The translations under genes and the position numbers were made by a program. A stretch of DNA of 64,000 nucleotides, from positions 5,580,001-5,644,000 of the forward strand of contig NZ_CP117866.1 in assembly GCF_028736035.1 (NCBI RefSeq), in the 5' to 3' direction. Shown here piece after piece: positions 7,884 to 14,726 of the stretch (the first letter of the stretch is position 1; each line of letters starts with the position of its first letter). The notes below the pieces were generated by a model that saw nothing but the letters and a program-made list of their open reading frames with translations, was not told the DNA's origin and made no database searches. The stretch comes from Streptomyces sp. T12. Lineage in GTDB: Bacteria; Actinomycetota; Actinomycetes; Streptomycetales; Streptomycetaceae.

Positions 7884-8080
7884 TGTTCGGCTGGCAGAAG
7901 CGGAAGCAGGAATTCAAGGAGCGTTACCCGTCGTACGACGATTTCCGTCGCGCGGTCGACGAGTCCCGTATCCGACGGGTGAAGCAGCAGGACGGCGATG
8001 TGAAGGCCATCAAGGTGCTCCGGGACGATTTCCCGGGCGCCCCGCTGGAGCTTGCCACCCGCTATGTGCGGGAACTCTGA
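7883..8080 (+). CDS. 65-residue cluster protein with ribosomal L7/L12 C-domain-like segment
   Basis: A small, highly charged protein (MFGWQKRKQEFKERY start) with no signal peptide or membrane segment. It is coupled to the methyltransferase gene (TGATG) and is the last gene before the precursor promoter region. The second half, VKAIKVLRDDFPGAPLELAT, matches by eye the IKVVRE..G..LKEAK pattern of the ribosomal protein L7/L12 C-terminal domain. Such a fold could serve as a small protein-protein interaction module, for example a leader-binding or scaffolding subunit. Function unknown; homology is a pattern-level observation only. Confidence 0.6.
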   Translation: MFGWQKRKQEFKERYPSYDDFRRAVDESRIRRVKQQDGDVKAIKVLRDDFPGAPLELATRYVREL

Positions 8081-8221
8081 GAGGCCCAATTTTCCGGAGT
8101 CCTTCGATGGGCAAGGAAACTTTTTTCGGCCTCATTCCGTGCCCGGCATGCTAGAAATGCGACAGGAATTGCGGAGCGTCGTAATTCCGAATCGTGAGTC
8201 CATGAAAACGGGAGGAAACTC
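8081..8221 (+). promoter_or_regulatory. Leader/promoter region of lanA1
   Basis: A 141-base gap that is noticeably AT-richer than the surrounding genes (T-run at 8121-8126, several AAAT/AATT stretches), consistent with a promoter and 5' leader giving the precursor its own strong transcription. It contains CATTCC (8133-8138), TGCCC (8140-8144) and TAGAAAT (8152-8158), which recur in the same order upstream of the second precursor. GGGAGGA just before the GTG is a strong ribosome-binding site. The exact promoter boxes are not certain. Confidence 0.5.
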
Positions 8222-8410
8222 GTGAACACCACCGAGAACCTGATCGCCGGTTACACCGCCTACACCTCCGCCCAGGAGATCGAGGCCACCCACGCGGAGG
8301 AGGCCCCGGGCGCCACCCCGTCCGTGCTGTCCTTCATCGCCACGTCGGGCTGGGCCTGCGGCGCCGGCATCGGCACCAGCATCGGTGTCACGGCGGCCAA
8401 GGGCTGCTGA
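8222..8410 (+). CDS. lanA1: Class V lanthipeptide precursor LanA1
   Basis: A 62-residue precursor with a GTG start and an excellent Shine-Dalgarno (GGGAGGA). The leader contains NLIAGYTAYTSAQEI (6-20), shared almost position for position with the second precursor. The acidic stretch EATHAEEAPGA ends the leader, and the Ser/Thr/Gly-rich remainder is the core. There are only two Cys, at 46 and 62. The C-terminus TAAKGC (57-62) has the TxxxxC spacing needed for an AviMeCys ring from Thr57 and decarboxylated Cys62, close to the TASWGC end of cacaoidin. Thr41 or Ser42 could bridge to Cys46. The leader/core cleavage site is not certain but probably lies near the APGAT segment. Confidence 0.88.
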   Translation: MNTTENLIAGYTAYTSAQEIEATHAEEAPGATPSVLSFIATSGWACGAGIGTSIGVTAAKGC

Positions 8411-8440
8411 AGCACGGGCTGCTGACGTCAAGCGGCATTC

Positions 8441-8480
8441 CGCGGCCCCCGGTGTCTGGCGCCAGACACCGGGGGCCGCG
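8441..8480 (+). terminator. Perfect 20-bp palindrome after lanA1 (terminator or attenuator)
   Basis: Positions 8441-8460 are the exact reverse complement of 8461-8480, forming a very GC-rich stem of about 18 bp with a tight turn, 31 bases after the lanA1 stop and 52 before the peptidase start. There is no T-run, as is usual in Streptomyces. It probably ends or stabilises most precursor transcripts while allowing some read-through into the peptidase genes. Confidence 0.75.
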
Positions 8481-8531
8481 TCGCGTCCCGTCGAGCGAGA
8501 ACAGGGCAAGCGGAGAGAAGGGAAACAGAGG

Positions 8532-9794
8532 GTGCGGACGGAGACCTTGGACAACGGGCTGCGGGTCCTGCTCGACCCACGGCCGAACTCCCCGGTGACC
8601 GGGATCGCCGTGCACTACGACGTGGGCTTCCGCTCCGAGCCCGAGGGCAGGACCGGGTTCGCCCACCTCTTCGAGCACCTGATGTTCCAGGGCAGCGAGA
8701 ACGTGGCCCGCGGCGAGCACTTCCGCCATGTGCAGGCCTCCGGCGGCACGGCCAACGCCGCCACGCACCACGACCACACCGACTACCACCAGCTGGTCCC
8801 GCCGGGCGCCCTGGAGCGCGTGCTGTTCCTGGAGGCCGACCGCATGCGCGCGCTGCGGATCAGCGCGGAGAACCTGCGCACCCAGGTGGCCGTGGTCCAG
8901 GAGGAGATCCGCCTGCAGGTCACCAACCGCCCCTACGGCGGCTTCCCCTGGACGGTGCTCCCCGGCGTCCTGTACGAGACCTTCCCCAACGCCCACAACG
9001 GCTACGGCGACCTGCGCGAACTGGAGCGGGCCACGGTGGCGGAGTGCGAGGCGTTCTTCGCGGCGCACTACACCCCGGCGAACGCGGTGCTCACCATCAG
9101 CGGTCCCGTCGACCCCGATCACGCCCTCACCCTCGTCCACCGCCACTTCGGCGACATCCCCGCCCACCCCGCCGCGCCCCGGCCCCGACTGGCGGAGCCA
9201 CCGCCGTGCGGCGAGCGCCGCGGGGAGCACCGGGACCCGCACGCGCCCCTGCCCGCGGTCGCCCTCGGGTACCGGATGCCCGACCCCGCCGCGGACCTCG
9301 GCGACTACCTGGCCCACATGGTCCTGGCCCGGCTGCTCGCCGGAGGGGACGACGCCCGGCTGCGGCGGCGCCTGGTCCACGACGGCACGGTCACGTCGGT
9401 GCGGGCGAGCTGCGGCTTCTTCGGCCCCCTGCAGGCCCGGGACCCCGACACTTTCCTCCTGGTCGCCCACCACCCGCCCACCACCGCCCCCGAGGCGGTG
9501 CCGTCCGCGGTGGACGAGGAACTGGACCGCCTGGCGGCCACCGGCCCCCACCCCCGCGAGCTCTCCCACGCCACCGCCCGCGCCTCCACCGCGCTCTGCC
9601 GCTCCTACGACGAACCCCTGACCCGCACCCGCCACGCAGGCGCCTTCGCACTGCTCCACGCCAGCCCGAACCTGGTGACCGACCTGCCCACCCTGCTGCC
9701 CCAGGTCACCGCGGAGTCGGTGGCCCACGCGGCCAAGACCCTACGGACGGCGGGCCGCGCGGTCCTGACGCTGATCCCGGGAGGCGTGCCGTGA
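8532..9794 (+). CDS. M16 zinc metallopeptidase, catalytic subunit (leader peptidase LanP1)
   Basis: A 420-residue M16B peptidase from GTG 8532, preceded by a purine-rich Shine-Dalgarno; longer in-frame starts would run through the upstream terminator hairpin and are unlikely. The inverted zinc motif HLFEH (His45, Glu48, His49) and the third ligand in QEEIR (Glu124 or Glu125) are intact, so this is the active chain. It probably pairs with the next gene product, which lacks the zinc motif, as in mitochondrial-processing-peptidase-like heterodimers, and removes the leader from LanA1 and LanA2. Other class V clusters also carry two M16 peptidases. Confidence 0.87.
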   Translation: MRTETLDNGLRVLLDPRPNSPVTGIAVHYDVGFRSEPEGRTGFAHLFEHLMFQGSENVARGEHFRHVQASGGTANAATHHDHTDYHQLVPPGALERVLFLEADRMRALRISAENLRTQVAVVQEEIRLQVTNRPYGGFPWTVLPGVLYETFPNAHNGYGDLRELERATVAECEAFFAAHYTPANAVLTISGPVDPDHALTLVHRHFGDIPAHPAAPRPRLAEPPPCGERRGEHRDPHAPLPAVALGYRMPDPAADLGDYLAHMVLARLLAGGDDARLRRRLVHDGTVTSVRASCGFFGPLQARDPDTFLLVAHHPPTTAPEAVPSAVDEELDRLAATGPHPRELSHATARASTALCRSYDEPLTRTRHAGAFALLHASPNLVTDLPTLLPQVTAESVAHAAKTLRTAGRAVLTLIPGGVP

Positions 9795-9840
9795 CCTGGT
9801 GGCCTGCCTTCCTGCCCCCTGACTGCTGACGAGGACGCCC

Positions 9841-11520
9841 ATGACCCCTGTGCCGCCCGTGCGTGAGCTGCCCGCCCTGGAGGTGGGCCGGGCCTTCCCC
9901 CTGCCGCCCCTGGTGGACGCCGTATTGCCCAACGGGCTGCGCGTGGTCGCCGCTCGGGCGCCCTCCGTGCCGATGGTGGAGCTGTGGATGCGCGTCCCGT
10001 TGCCGGAGGCCGCCGAGGGGCCCGCCCTCGCCCAGGTCCTCGCCGACACGCTGTTCGCGGACGCGGAAGGCGCCGATGACCTGCTGGGACGGGCGGGCGC
10101 CACGCTCGGGGCCGGGGTGGACGGCGGTCAGCTGTCGGTGTCGGCCTCGATGACGGCCGCCGCCTTCCCCGAGGTACTGGACCTGGTGGCCGGGGCGCTG
10201 ACCGGTGCGGCCCATCCCGACCGGGCGTGCGAGCACGCCGTGCGCCGCCTGACCGCACAGCTCGGCCCGCTGCGCGCGCAGCCGCGGATCCTGGCCCAGG
10301 ACGCGCTGCGCCGCCACTGCTACGGCCCCGACGTCCCGCCCCTCCTCCCCGATGAGCAGACCCTGGCCGCCGTCACCGCCGACCGCGTACGACAGCTGCA
10401 CCACCAGGGCATGCGCCCCCGCGGCGCCCTCGTGGTCCTCGTGGGCGACCTCGACCCCACGGCAGCGGTCAACCACGCCACCACCGCCCTGTCCACCTGG
10501 CCGCCGACAGCCACCTGGCCCTGCGCGTCCGCCGGGTCCTCGGCGTCCGCTGGGTCTTTGGCGTCCGCTGGGTCGTTGGTGTCCGCTCAGCTCTCGGAGT
10601 CCGCTCAGCCCTCGGCGTCCGCTGGGTCGTTGGTGTCCGCTCAGGCCTCGGAGTCCCCCCAGCCCTCCGCGTCCCCCCAGCCCTCCGCGCCCGCCCGGCC
10701 CTCCGCGTCCGCCCGGCCCTCCGCGTCCGCAGGGTCCTCCGCATCCCCCCACCCCCTGGCATCCCCCCACCCCCTGGCATCCCCCCAGCCCCTGGCGTCC
10801 CCCCAGCCCTCCCCACACCCCCGGCCCCCGGACTCCGCCCCGCCCGCGTCCAGTCCCGGCACGGCAGCCCCATCTGCACTCACGCCGACACTCCCGCTAC
10901 CCCCACGCCGGATGCGGTCGGCCGGTGTCGCCGTCGTCGGTCGGCCCGGGGCCGTGCAGTCGCAGATCATGCTGGTCGCGCCCGGGTTGCCGCGTGACGA
11001 TCCGGGCTTCGCGGCGCTCAGTCTCGCCAACTGTGTGCTGGGCGGGTTCTTCTCCTCCCGCCTGACGGTCGCCGTCCGCGAGGAGCGCGGGCTCGCCTAC
11101 CGCATCGACGCCGTGCTGGACGAGCTGCTGGACGAGGAGCTCGTCTTCCTGGATGCCGACACCCGCACCGACGCCACCGAGGCAGCCGTACGCCAGATTC
11201 GCGACGAGCTGCTGCGGCTGGCCGAGCGGCCGCCGTCGGCCGCCGAGACGGACGCGGCCCGCGAGTTCTTCACCGGCATGACGGCCCTCGGCGCCGCCTC
11301 CCAGGCCGGTCTCGCCGGCGCCCTCATGAACCTGCTGCAGTACGGCCTCTCCCCGGACTGGCTGCGCACGTTTCCGCAGCGGCTCGCCGAGGTAACCCTC
11401 GGGGAAGTGGCGCGGGCCGCCCAGGAGTTCTATGCTCCCTCCCGCTTTTCCGGTGTCATTGTCGGCGACCCCTCAGGCCTGGCTTCCCAAGATTTCGACC
11501 TCTTCGCCCGGCGCCAATAA
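9841..11520 (+). CDS. M16 peptidase-like non-catalytic subunit with long low-complexity insert (LanP2)
   Basis: A 559-residue partner of the preceding peptidase. The region equivalent to HxxEH reads LAQVLADTL, so the zinc ligands are missing. The C-terminal half keeps FSSRLTVAVREERGLAYRID, the Arg/Tyr-containing motif of substrate-gripping M16 subunits. The N- and C-terminal halves are separated by about 130 residues of repetitive Ser/Ala/Pro sequence (about residues 225-355), far longer than the usual M16 linker and built from DNA-level repeats. It is 46 bases downstream of LanP1. Both subunits are expected in the cytoplasm because no signal peptide is seen. Confidence 0.85.
   Translation: MTPVPPVRELPALEVGRAFPLPPLVDAVLPNGLRVVAARAPSVPMVELWMRVPLPEAAEGPALAQVLADTLFADAEGADDLLGRAGATLGAGVDGGQLSVSASMTAAAFPEVLDLVAGALTGAAHPDRACEHAVRRLTAQLGPLRAQPRILAQDALRRHCYGPDVPPLLPDEQTLAAVTADRVRQLHHQGMRPRGALVVLVGDLDPTAAVNHATTALSTWPPTATWPCASAGSSASAGSLASAGSLVSAQLSESAQPSASAGSLVSAQASESPQPSASPQPSAPARPSASARPSASAGSSASPHPLASPHPLASPQPLASPQPSPHPRPPDSAPPASSPGTAAPSALTPTLPLPPRRMRSAGVAVVGRPGAVQSQIMLVAPGLPRDDPGFAALSLANCVLGGFFSSRLTVAVREERGLAYRIDAVLDELLDEELVFLDADTRTDATEAAVRQIRDELLRLAERPPSAAETDAAREFFTGMTALGAASQAGLAGALMNLLQYGLSPDWLRTFPQRLAEVTLGEVARAAQEFYAPSRFSGVIVGDPSGLASQDFDLFARRQ
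10527..10880 (+). repeat. Degenerate tandem repeat array encoding Ser/Ala/Pro insert in LanP2
   Basis: In-frame degenerate tandem repeats. The first part repeats TCCGCTGGGTC- and TCCGCTCAG-like units, and the second part (about 10740-10810) repeats C6-ACC-CCCTGGCAT-like 18-21 base units. The G-rich complement could form G-quadruplexes. The reading frame stays open throughout, so the array expands a protein linker rather than breaking the gene. It is likely to vary in length between related strains. Confidence 0.8.
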
Positions 11521-11653
11521 ATTGAATTTACGGGCCGTCCGCCCAAAAGCACCAGGGGAAACCCCACGCACCGGAAAAGAAACGCATTCCTTGCCCCGCT
11601 TCCGAGGTGTTAGAAATCTTCTCACCAGATCGGAACTCCACCTGGAGGAATGA
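11521..11653 (+). promoter_or_regulatory. Leader/promoter region of lanA2
   Basis: A 133-base AT-richer gap before the second precursor, with CATTCC (11585-11590), TTGCCCC (11591-11597) and TAGAAAT (11611-11617), the same short words and order as upstream of lanA1. GGAGGA precedes the ATG. A separate precursor promoter is likely; the exact start is unknown. Confidence 0.5.
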
Positions 11654-11854
11654 ATGAACACCGCTGACCAGCTCATGGCCGGCTACGCCGTCTACACGAC
11701 CTCCGACGAGATCGGCGCCGGCGCCGCTGCCGATGCTCCGGCCATCAGCCCGGTGAGCATCTTCAGCGCCGCCTCGTCGGTCGAGTGCGCCATCTTCTCC
11801 GCCGGTGTCGTCACCAGCGCGAGCGCGGGCGGCACGGTCGCCGGCAACTGCTGA
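11654..11854 (+). CDS. lanA2: Class V lanthipeptide precursor LanA2
   Basis: A 66-residue second precursor. Its leader QLMAGYAVYTTSDEI (6-20) is clearly homologous to that of LanA1, and the following AAADAPA matches the EEAPGA end of the LanA1 leader. The core is different: SPVSIFSAASSVECAIFSAG and then VVTSASAGGTVAGNC. Like LanA1 it has exactly two Cys (45 and 66) and ends in TxxxxC (Thr61 to Cys66), so an AviMeCys ring plus one lanthionine from Ser41/Ser42 to Cys45 is expected. It is separated from LanA1 by the two peptidase genes. The cluster therefore probably makes two peptides, or a two-component product. Confidence 0.87.
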   Translation: MNTADQLMAGYAVYTTSDEIGAGAAADAPAISPVSIFSAASSVECAIFSAGVVTSASAGGTVAGNC

Positions 11855-11863
11855 CACCCCTCT

Positions 11864-11901
11864 CCGGCTCCCGGACCGCCCTCGAGGCGTCCGGGAGCCG
11901 G
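11864..11901 (+). terminator. Hairpin terminator after lanA2
   Basis: A perfect 13-bp GC-rich stem (11864-11876 pairing with 11889-11901) with a 12-base loop, ten bases after the lanA2 stop. Like the palindrome after lanA1, it should set precursor transcripts apart from the downstream exporter gene. Confidence 0.75.
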
Positions 11902-11944
11902 CCCCGTTCCGGCCGCACGACGGACAGCCCGGAAGGACCCTGTG

Positions 11945-13744
11945 ATGAGCAAGGACCCCGTGATGAGCGAGACCCCCGGCCCCACCCACCGACTGCGCAT
12001 CGTCCCCGAACTGGTCCGCGGAAACCTTCCGCAGGTCCTGCTCTCCGTGCTGCTCGCGCTGGCCGCGACCGCCGCGACCCTCGGTGTGCCCCTGCTGGTC
12101 AAGGAACTCATCGAGGCCGTCGCCCAGCGCGAGGGCGTCGCCCACCGGGTGGCCTTCATGGCGGCGCTGGCGGTGGGCAGCGCGCTGGCGTCCGCGGCAT
12201 CGGCGTACCTGCTGGCGCGCCTCGGCGAGCGGTTCGTGCTGCGGCTGCGGGCCCGGGTGATGGAACACACCCTGCGCCTGCCGCTCCAGGTCGTGAAGGC
12301 GCAGGGCCCCGGCAACCTGGTCGCCCGGATCACCTCGGACGCCATGCTGCTGCGCTCGGTCATCGACGTCGGCGTGGTCCAGCTGCCGGTGGCGGTGGTG
12401 ACCGCGCTGGTGACCATCGGCGTCATGGCGTACCTGGACTGGGTGCTGGTGCTGCTCACCCTGGGCGCGTTCGTGATCGCGGGCGCCGTCATCTGGCTGC
12501 TGCTGCGCCGGGTGCGCCAGGGCTACGAGTCCATCCAGATCGCCACCGGCGGGCTCGCCCAGCGCTTCACCACCACCCTGACGAACCTGACGACCATCAA
12601 GGCCTACCGGGCCGAGCGGCACACCACCGAGGCGCTCACCGAGGACGCGGCGCAGATCACCGGCAGGATGCTCGCCGCCGCGCGCCTGCAGTCCGCCGTG
12701 ATCCCGGTGATGAGCCTCGGCCAGGAGATCGCGCTGGCCGGCATCGTCATCGTCGGCGGCGTGCGGATCACGCAGGGCGACCTGACGCTCGCCGACTTCG
12801 TCGCGTTCCTGCTCTATCTGCTCCAGCTCGTCACCCCCATCACCGTCGTCGTCACCGGCCTGAGCAGGCTCCAGACGGGCCTGGCCGCCAAGGGCCGCTT
12901 CGAGGAACTGCTGGCGATCCCGGTCGAGCCGGACTTCGCCGCCCGCGTCCCCGAGCCGGTCGACGACGGCAACGCGGTGGCGTTCGAGGACGTGTCGTTC
13001 TCGTACGACGGCCCCGTCGACCTTGCGGGCCGCCGCGTGCTGAACGAGGTCACCTTCCGTGCCCCGCGCCGCGGCCTGACCGCCCTCGTCGGTCACTCCG
13101 GCGCCGGCAAGTCCACGGCCCTCGCCCTGATCGAACGGTTCGTCAGTCCGACGAGTGGCCGGGTCACGGTGCTCGGCCACGATGCCGCCGCCTGGCCGCT
13201 CGATGAACTGCGCAGGCGGGTGGCGTACGTCGACCAGACCTTCACCCTCGTCGAGGGCAGCGTCCGCGAGAACCTCCTGCTCGGGGCCGGCGCCGACCAC
13301 CCCGTCGCCGACGAGACGCTCTGGGCGGCGGTGGACGCCGTCGGCCTGACCGCGGACATCGCGGCGCTGCCGCACGGCCTCGACACCACCCTCGGCCGTG
13401 AGGTCGACGTCTCCGGCGGCCAGCGCCAGCGCATCGCCCTGGCCCGGGCCCTGCTGAGCGACGCCGAGGTGATCCTGCTCGACGAGCCGACCTCCCAGCT
13501 CGACGGCATCAACGAACTGCGCCTGCGCGACCTCGTCGACACCCTGGCGCGCGACCGCGCGGTCCTGGTCGTCGCCCACCGCCTGTCGACCGTCCAGCAT
13601 GCCGACCATGTGGTGGTGATGGACGGCGGCCGGGTGGCGGCGACCGGCTCGCACCCCGACCTGATGGACCGCAGCAGCCACTACCGCGACCTGGTCCGCA
13701 GCCAGCAGTGGCTGAACACCTCCGACGAGCGGGTGCCGGCCTAG
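11945..13744 (+). CDS. ABC exporter with fused membrane and ATPase domains (LanT-type, no C39 domain)
   Basis: A 599-residue exporter: about six membrane helices in residues 20-310, then an ATPase domain with Walker A GHSGAGKST, signature VSGGQRQRIALARALL, Walker B VILLDEPTSQLD and the H-loop VAHRLST. No N-terminal peptidase C39 domain is present, consistent with leader removal by the M16 pair. It likely exports the mature peptides. ATG 11945 is chosen, with GTG 11942 directly before it as an alternative. The stop overlaps the convergent regulator gene by sharing a CTAG, and this marks the right end of the cluster. Confidence 0.88.
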   Translation: MSKDPVMSETPGPTHRLRIVPELVRGNLPQVLLSVLLALAATAATLGVPLLVKELIEAVAQREGVAHRVAFMAALAVGSALASAASAYLLARLGERFVLRLRARVMEHTLRLPLQVVKAQGPGNLVARITSDAMLLRSVIDVGVVQLPVAVVTALVTIGVMAYLDWVLVLLTLGAFVIAGAVIWLLLRRVRQGYESIQIATGGLAQRFTTTLTNLTTIKAYRAERHTTEALTEDAAQITGRMLAAARLQSAVIPVMSLGQEIALAGIVIVGGVRITQGDLTLADFVAFLLYLLQLVTPITVVVTGLSRLQTGLAAKGRFEELLAIPVEPDFAARVPEPVDDGNAVAFEDVSFSYDGPVDLAGRRVLNEVTFRAPRRGLTALVGHSGAGKSTALALIERFVSPTSGRVTVLGHDAAAWPLDELRRRVAYVDQTFTLVEGSVRENLLLGAGADHPVADETLWAAVDAVGLTADIAALPHGLDTTLGREVDVSGGQRQRIALARALLSDAEVILLDEPTSQLDGINELRLRDLVDTLARDRAVLVVAHRLSTVQHADHVVVMDGGRVAATGSHPDLMDRSSHYRDLVRSQQWLNTSDERVPA

Positions 13745-14634
13745 GGTCCCTGGGGCCGATCGAGGGCCAGAGCCAGCGCGAGGGCGTCCGAGACGGCGGC
13801 CGGGATGTCGCTGACGGGAAAGAGGGCGTGCCGTACGACCCGGTCCGGTCCGACGACGAGGATGAGCCGCTTGATGCGCAGGTTCTGTCCGGCGCGGAAC
13901 GTCGGCAGCCGCAGTGCCGCCGTGAGCTGGAGCCGGTCGTCGGACAGCAGGGGGAACGGCAGGTCCTCGGCCTGCTGGAAGGCGGCCTGTTCCGACACCG
14001 ACTGGGTGCTGACCCCGTGGACGGCGATGCCGGCGGCCCGGAACCGGGGCCAGGCGGCGCGGAACTGCCGGTTCTCCAGCGTGCAACCCGCGCTGCCGGG
14101 CACCTGGGGTCCCGAGAGGTCGGCCGGGACGCCGGGGACGCCCGTCGCGGGGTAGGCGAAGAGGACGGTCGCCCGGGCGTCGGCGGCCACGGGGTCGTGC
14201 TCGTGGCCGCCGGTTCCCGGCAGCCGCAGCCCGACCGGGACGGGTGCCCCCACCAGGGCCGCGACCCGGCGCGCCTCGGCTCCCTCGTCGGGGGCCCGCC
14301 CGGTGAGCGTGCCGTCGCCCAGCAGCCATCGGTCGGCCCAGTCCTGGAGCGAGACCAGCACGGGGACCAGCCCGCGGCCCTGCTCGGTGAGCACGTACTC
14401 GTAGCGCGGCGGACGATCCTGGTAGCGGCGCCGCTCCAGCACATGGTGGTCGGTCAGGGTGCGCAGCCGTTCGGCGAGGACCTTGCGGGAGACGGCCAGT
14501 TCGTCCGCGAGCCGGTCGAAGCGCACATGGCCGCGTGCGATCTCCCGCAGCACCAGCAGGCTCCACCAGTCGCCCACCACCGCCGCGGCCTGCGCGATTC
14601 CGCAGGCGTCGTCGGCCACCCGTCGTGGACTCAT
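13741..14634 (-). CDS. HxlR-type regulator fused to peroxiredoxin domain
   Basis: A 297-residue fusion. Residues 10-105 form an HxlR winged helix: CGIAQAAAVVGDWWSLLVL at the start, including Cys11 at the position of redox-sensing Cys in relatives such as YodB and HypR, then the recognition region RFDRLADELAVSRKVLAERL. Residues 130-290 form a peroxiredoxin-like domain with the presumed peroxidatic Cys184 in SAGCTLENRQF and the family pattern FQQAEDLPFPLLSDD. It is divergent from an O-methyltransferase gene with a promoter and inverted repeat between them, so it probably controls that gene in response to peroxide or electrophiles. It could instead mainly self-regulate. It is not obviously part of the lanthipeptide cluster. 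Confidence 0.82.
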   Translation of the reverse strand: MSPRRVADDACGIAQAAAVVGDWWSLLVLREIARGHVRFDRLADELAVSRKVLAERLRTLTDHHVLERRRYQDRPPRYEYVLTEQGRGLVPVLVSLQDWADRWLLGDGTLTGRAPDEGAEARRVAALVGAPVPVGLRLPGTGGHEHDPVAADARATVLFAYPATGVPGVPADLSGPQVPGSAGCTLENRQFRAAWPRFRAAGIAVHGVSTQSVSEQAAFQQAEDLPFPLLSDDRLQLTAALRLPTFRAGQNLRIKRLILVVGPDRVVRHALFPVSDIPAAVSDALALALALDRPQGP

Positions 14635-14655
14635 CGCCGCTCCCCAGCAAAACCT

Positions 14656-14726
14656 TTGACAGACCGTCGGAGACCGATAGTAGGTTCCCTTTCGGAACGG
14701 TAGTCCGTATCGAAGGGGAACTCACT
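14656..14726 (+). promoter_or_regulatory. Promoter with inverted-repeat operator for the O-methyltransferase gene
   Basis: TTGACA (14656-14661) and TAGTAG (14678-14683) are spaced by 16 bases, a good sigma-70-like promoter on the + strand. The inverted repeat GTTCC-5-GGAAC (14684-14698) lies directly over or after the -10 region, where a dimeric winged-helix repressor such as the divergent HxlR protein could bind. GAAGGGG precedes the GTG start at 14727. Binding is inferred. Confidence 0.55.

Noticed and set aside
8133..8158. A defined -35/-10 promoter for lanA1 from the TGCCC and TAGAAA words
   Set aside because: Spacing is only 7 bases here against about 14 before lanA2, so the words cannot be the same standard promoter boxes; kept only as shared words.
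11528..14725. A 1065-codon open frame on the minus strand
   Set aside because: It is the antisense shadow of the ABC exporter, lanA2 and flanking genes; composition is Arg/Gly/Pro-rich without domains, and the overlapping + strand genes have clear motifs.
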